From contig OX621234.1 of the NCBI GenBank assembly GCA_951640165.1, positions 29,330,549 through 29,394,548 of the forward strand: 64,000 nt of DNA. Reading direction: 5' to 3'. The notes beneath the pieces were generated by a model. That model did no database searches. It worked only from the letters and a program-made list of their open reading frames with translations, and had not been told where the DNA came from. Below, piece by piece: positions 59,394 to 64,000 of this stretch. The DNA is from Pseudoips prasinana. Its lineage: Eukaryota; Arthropoda; Insecta; Lepidoptera; Nolidae. The translations under genes and the position numbers were made by a program. Within the stretch, counting starts at the first letter, position 1, and every line of letters begins with the position of its first letter.

Positions 59394-62300
59394 ATGGCAG
59401 AGTAAGTGTTCTTTTAAACCTTGGTTTTTTAATTTTTCTACGTCCTTAATGGGTCGATGTAAGCATGACTTGGTGTTTTGCGGCTGTACATTTCAGTATT
59501 ATTTAAATTTTTAAAAGAAATATTTCGATTTGTATTCCACCTGTGAAGACAATCTCTTAATTCATATTTGTTTAACAATATATATATAGCTTTAAAGTAT
59601 ACTCTTAAGTTAACCTTGAACTAAGTTAGCTGATAGGTTAAGGTTAAACTTTCTGTCATGAATAATTGTTGTATTTTTTGGCGCAGTTCCAATAAGCATA
59701 GCTGGCTCTTTATTAAATGACTTCTTTACTTTATTTAAATAAAGTTTAATGATGTATAATATCTTGATTTGATTTTTTATATTCATTAAAAGTATTATGC
59801 TTACTAATAGAACTTTTACTTCTTAAACATTGTGCTTTAAATAGTAATATTGCTTTATTGTTAAGCAGGCAGTCTGGAAACTGCTAATATTGCATAAGAA
59901 ATACACTTGAGTGGCATTAAAAACAGCATGGTCACAAGGTTATTTGAAGGTGAAGCTCTTGAAACTGCACTGAAATCACTCAAGTATCACAATTTATAAT
60001 CTTGTTATGTGATAAAATACAATTACTTGGTAGTGTAATTTTTAAACTTTATATTTTATTTAACGAATAACTCTTGAGTTTTTATGAATCCAAATGATAT
60101 AAAATTATTTTAAACTTTATTACTCTTTAGCTACTGAAAAGCTAGCTTGCCCAGCCTTGTCTGGTTATAAATTGTCCCTAACAAGTTGCGAAAAATCAGC
60201 AAAATTTTATCATTTCATTTTTATGCAGACATAAAGTAAAATAGGAATTCAAAAATATGTGGAATAAGGTGAATAGACAAGGGTACTTACTTTTGTGGTG
60301 ACATTGGTTCCAGTCGACTTTTAACTGTGTTGGAACATAGAATGTCAAAATATGTTGGATGTTATACATACATAAAATAATTACAAAATAAAAATACCGA
60401 CTTGTGAGGGTCTCTCGAAACTGCTGCATTCAGTTAGAGCAAGACCAGCCACCGTGGAGATCTTTGGGGGAGCTGGTCATCAATAGTTATGGCAATCCAT
60501 GTGTAATTTATAGTGCATTTACCATGTCTAATAAAATTACCATCTAGAATATAAATTCTCACTAGAGATTGTCAAAATTATCTTCATGTTAGCTGAAAGA
60601 CATCTACTGCTGGATAAAGGGCAACACCAAAGATTGCTGGAAGACACTGGAGGCAGGAAATGCAAGACCACAATTCTAGCAACCTTCACATGATCAACTG
60701 ATCTCTTTGTGGAGATGGCCGTTGATTCTATGAGCTATGTGCCCTATCAACTGCCACTATTACTGTGCAATTCTCTGGGCTATGTTAGTTATTTTAACTT
60801 ATATTATTTTAACTTAGGTAAAATACTTAACGAAAATCTTATTTTGGTATTTCACTCTTGACAGTTCTACTTTACTGGCCTTTTTAGTTTTTTAACATTT
60901 ACTAGGAGAACCTATTTGATTAGGTTATTTCTATCGGCAGTGGTTACCATATGTTCCATTTGGGACCTCAATAGCAATGAATATGTGCAGAAATTAAATA
61001 ATATATACATAAATATATATTTAACTCCTTTTTTTCTAATTAAAATCAACTCAATGTGGAATCCAAGGCAGCTGTAGTGATACCGTGGAATATATTTTAG
61101 GCTTTATTCTCAGAGGCATTTGAATGATTCCTTTCAGCCCACTGATTATTTTATAGCTACTATGTTTATTTGCTTCCTTTAATTACGTTATTTAAAAATA
61201 TTTCTTGTTGCAGAGGTAAAGCTGACATTGCCCTCATTGGCTTGGCCGTGATGGGCCAGAATATTATTCTGAACATGAATGACCATGGATTTGTAGTTTG
61301 TGCTTATAACAGAACTGTTGCCAAGGTAAATTTTGTAATACAAAGTTATGAACAAAATAGGTTTTATACATTATATTATAAAATTAATGTTTCTTCTAGA
61401 TGTGCCCTGCTGTGTGTCCGTTCTTAAACAGCTTAATCTGCATACTAGGTTTCATCCAAGTCCATACAGATGTTCCAGCATCAAATAGTAATAAACATAG
61501 TTAATACAGTGTTTGGTTATATTATTTGTATGGACTTTAGTCATATTGTATGATGAATATTGATGTTAAAAGCTGTCTGAGATACCAATTTTACTGCTAC
61601 TAAAAACTCTTAGTTTCAAACAATATAATCTCATATGCTATCAAAGTTTCATCAGGTAATGTATGTTCATCCTGCCTTGCAGTTCTTATTGTTTGTTTGT
61701 GAATCTTGTTATCTTAATATACTATTCAATATGAGAGAATCTGAGCCTGCCCTCTCATTTATAAATATGTAGGTGTAATCTGACTAGATACTTCTTGGTG
61801 TTTGATCCAATTTCTTCCTGCAAAGTTTGCTGATTGAAGTCTGAACAGAACAAATATTTATGAGTCACACAAATAGTTGTAACACACGGGAATTGAACCC
61901 GGGATACAAAGCGGCGAGGCGCCTGTCTTAACTGCTGCGCCACACGACAATCTTTAAAGACCTACCTCAGTAATAGGACCCAATACACTATTATCCACTG
62001 CAACACTGCTGACTGCAAGAGCAATGACCTTCTAATTACTTTTGGTATCCCACAGGCAGTGTGATTGGTACTACGGTACGACTTAACTCTCCCAAATGGT
62101 ATTACAATTGTAAAATAGATATTGTGTAACTTGCTAATAATATAATTTTATTATGTTAAGAAGTGTTGCCTTTGACTGCACTGCATTGTTAATTTTTTAT
62201 GTCATTGTGGTGAAATAAATAATAATCTTATCTTAAGGACAATTTTAGTATTTTAAATCACTGTATATTTATTTGCTTATCATCGAAATCTGAGCAGCAC

Positions 62301-62521
62301 ATCTTTCTAAGGATATAATATATTAGTTCTCTTTTATATTAACAATTTTAGTGAAATGTCACTTGCAGTTTGCATGGATGTTAGAAAATATATTTTTATT
62401 TTTTAGGTAAATGAATTTTTGGAGAATGAGGCTAAAGGGACGAAAATAATTGGTGCTTCATCATTAGAAGATATGGTTGCAAAATTGAAAAAGCCCCGAA
62501 AAGTTATGCTACTAGTTAAAG
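59394..62521 (+). CDS. Pgd: 6-phosphogluconate dehydrogenase, first three coding exons; 3' partial
   Basis: Exons 59394-59401 (ATG GCA GA), 61214-61325 and 62407-62521 join in phase with GT/AG borders and give about 78 residues starting MAEGKADIALIGLAVMGQN. The GLAVMG turn is the family's N-terminal nucleotide-binding fingerprint, and NRT in AYNRTVAK is where the enzyme recognises the 2'-phosphate of NADP+. PRKVMLLVK is the conserved strand of the same Rossmann domain. The enzyme oxidatively decarboxylates 6-phosphogluconate to ribulose 5-phosphate in the cytosolic pentose phosphate pathway, making NADPH. The family is about 480 residues, so most of the protein lies beyond the window; exon 3 ends with one base of the next codon, and no further exon is visible up to 64000. 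Splitting MA-E from the rest by a long first intron explains why no long ORF is seen. Pgd is a well-known Z-linked locus in Lepidoptera. Confidence 0.95.
59402..61213 (+). other. Pgd intron 1
   Basis: Begins GTAAGT and ends TTGTTGCAG. AT-rich. A stretch near 60590-60720 (GAAAGACATCTACTGCTGGA) resembles an old LINE 3' tail. No other feature. Confidence 0.7.
61845..61950 (-). mobile_element. SINE head fragment in Pgd intron 2
   Basis: The reverse complement reads GTCGTGTGGCGCAGCAGTTA and CGGGTTCAATTCCCGTGTGT, the same head type as 27530-27640. The following ACTATTTGTGTGACTCATAA is SINE body, so it is not a tRNA gene. Confidence 0.65.
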
Positions 62522-62804
62522 GTAAAATATGTATATGAACAAAATTTAGTAAAATTGTTGATTACAGTTGAACATTATCAATAAATTTAGAGGTTGATTG
62601 AACAGATGAATTAAGTTTCTCTCTGAGAATTCATTGATATAATTTTATTTGAAATTAGACCTGATGTGTATCAGTTTACAGGGCTGATGTATTTGCTAAA
62701 AGATAGCTAATTGTTTCAAACATCAAATAAATATATACTTTAGGGCAGCTTCTTGCCACTAACATGTATGTATAATTAAACATAGTATAATATATAAATA
62801 TATA

Positions 62805-62900
62805 TAATATCTTGAGACAACTAACTCATTGATATCTGATTCCAATTTAAGGCAAGACTTGTACTATGGCACTCAGACAAGTGATAAGTACTATTTCTAA
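62805..62900 (-). mobile_element. SINE tail fragment in Pgd intron 3
   Basis: The reverse complement carries CATAGTACAAGTCTTGCCTT and AGTTGTCTCAAGATATTATA, a diverged family tail. Confidence 0.55.
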
Positions 62901-62954
62901 TTACATACATATATAACATAGATACATTTTACCCAGACAGAATAAATAGTTAGA

Positions 62955-63090
62955 ACAATATTGCTGTGTGGTGACAGCGACAAATACCACCACCCCATCT
63001 CATCCCCCGGGGGGTGTAGAAGTCGAGCCGAGGGAATATCTACCAGAGGACAGGTAGCAGCTTCCTCCTGTGTGCTATGACCATCTTACT
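62955..63090. repeat. Dispersed retroposon-like repeat
   Basis: Shares TTGCTGTGTGGTGA, CACCCCATCTCATC, CGAGGGAATATCTACCAGAG and AGCAGC with 46625-46870. Confidence 0.6.
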
Positions 63091-63299
63091 TGATATAACA
63101 TGTAATATAAGCTGCAAGAGATTGAAGTTCACTATTTAGAAAACCTGTAGAGCCCTGTAGAAATATGCCATTAAGTGCCATGCAGTCTATATGACAATGC
63201 AAACATATGTTTAGTATTTTGCAGACTGATATATGCAAGATTTTAGATTCAGTTTTATTAGTACAACAATCTTCTTTAGCAATATACATTATTTGTCTA

Positions 63300-63520
63300 T
63301 TAGACTGGCCTGTTGGTCAAGGTCTAGGTAGTTAGTGACCCTGACAGCCTAGCCTGAAGTTGTGGGTTCGATCCAGACCCAGGAAAAATATTTGTGTGAT
63401 ATGTGTGGTTATTTGTTCTGTATCTGGGTGTGATTTATCTCTAATACATATGTATTTAAAAATACTTGTATGTTTATCCAAAAACATAATAAGGTGTCTG
63501 GTTGCCATAGTACAGGCTCT
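63300..63520 (+). mobile_element. tRNA-headed SINE in Pgd intron 3
   Basis: Head ACTGGCCTGTTGGTCAAGGT, B box GTGGGTTCGATCCAGACC, body ATATTTGTGTGATATGTG, tail CATAGTACAGGCTCTGCCTG. Confidence 0.7.
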
Positions 63521-63529
63521 GCCTGCTTC

Positions 63530-63903
63530 ATTCAACGGCAGATAATGAGGTCCTGCGTTTCTAATCCTGGATCAAACTAAAAAGTGATTTTGCGAATTTG
63601 TCTGTTAAGAAATTTTCTCAGTATCAGCCCGAAGCCTGATAGTTGGTGGTATCACACCCCTGTGCTTCAGGGAGGACATTTAGCCGTCGATCCTGTACCA
63701 GTCTTCTTTCTGGTCGCTAGTCGTCCTAGGGATCGTGAGAGGGATGAAATAGAGTGTGCCCCTTTGTTTGCGCACACACTTGTGCACTATAATAATATAG
63801 TGGCGGAACAGGAGGACGACTTTATGGCTGCCTACTTTGGGATAAGATGGCTGTGTGTGCCTAAGATATTAATTATATTATTATCCATTATACGTTATAA
63901 TTA
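63530..63903 (+). mobile_element. SINE of the second family in Pgd intron 3
   Basis: Body words GCCGTCGATCCTGTACCAGT and TTGCGCACACACTTGTGCAC match 6697-7010 and 50870-51241. The tail is AT-rich. The 106-codon frame over it is a repeat frame. Confidence 0.7.
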
Positions 63904-64000
63904 GGAAAACATGATGTGTGCTATTATGTAAACCCATCACCATTAGTATATTATGGCAATGGGTACACTGCCCCGCATGATGCAGCGTAGTGCCTGAGTG

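Noticed and set aside
61860..61950. tRNA gene in Pgd intron 2
   Set aside because: Tails into SINE body shared with the copy at 27530; no mature tRNA fold supported.
63584..63904. 106-codon frame after Pgd exon 3
   Set aside because: Overlaps a SINE whose body gives similar frames at 6775 and 50814; not a Pgd exon.

Overview
This is an AT-rich, intron-rich animal genomic window dense in transposable elements. The tRNA-headed SINEs, Helitron, mariner, hAT, PIF/Harbinger-like, R1, RTE and jockey elements, and repeats bordered by the GGGTTCCG motif, are the mix expected of a moth or butterfly (Lepidoptera). Most open frames are short and are intron, repeat or antisense shadows. Only two host genes can be supported.

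Gene 1 (positions 1-16414, + strand, 5' end outside the window). Nine exons chain in perfect phase into at least 401 codons that end at a TAG. The second exon has a basic stretch followed by a CFCENC cysteine cluster, and the C-terminus is rich in Pro, Ala, Ser and Tyr. A basic nuclear-localisation-like stretch followed about ten residues later by a CxxC pair is the signature of the masculinizing domain of Masculinizer (Masc), the Z-linked male-determining CCCH zinc-finger protein of Lepidoptera. The zinc fingers would lie upstream of the window. I call it a candidate Masc at moderate confidence. Its introns carry an hAT element, SINEs, two fold-back MITEs and an inverted pair of dispersed repeats around exon 5.

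Gene 2 (positions 59394-62521 and beyond, + strand) is the 5' part of 6-phosphogluconate dehydrogenase (Pgd), identified by its N-terminal NADP-binding fingerprint. Pgd is a classical Z-linked marker in Lepidoptera, so the two genes together suggest Z-chromosome sequence.

Between the genes (16.4-59.2 kb) lies a repeat landscape: a roughly 54-bp minisatellite (19.4-20.6 kb); LINE debris (21.2-22.2 kb); three 888-bp PIF/Harbinger-like MITEs, one inserted inside another; a decayed mariner fused to a LINE fragment (34.4-35.7 kb); a structurally intact mariner with a full transposase frame (39.0-40.3 kb); a broken Ty3/Gypsy pol (41.1-43.7 kb); a Helitron split by a 5.5-kb hAT-like element that itself holds an RTE LINE split by an R1 LINE (44.9-52.1 kb); and jockey-type LINE remnants (53.8-57.2 kb). 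A 767-bp hAT-like MITE ends about 200 bp upstream of the Pgd start codon. Near-perfect short inverted repeats recur throughout, several of them inside former LINE coding sequence.
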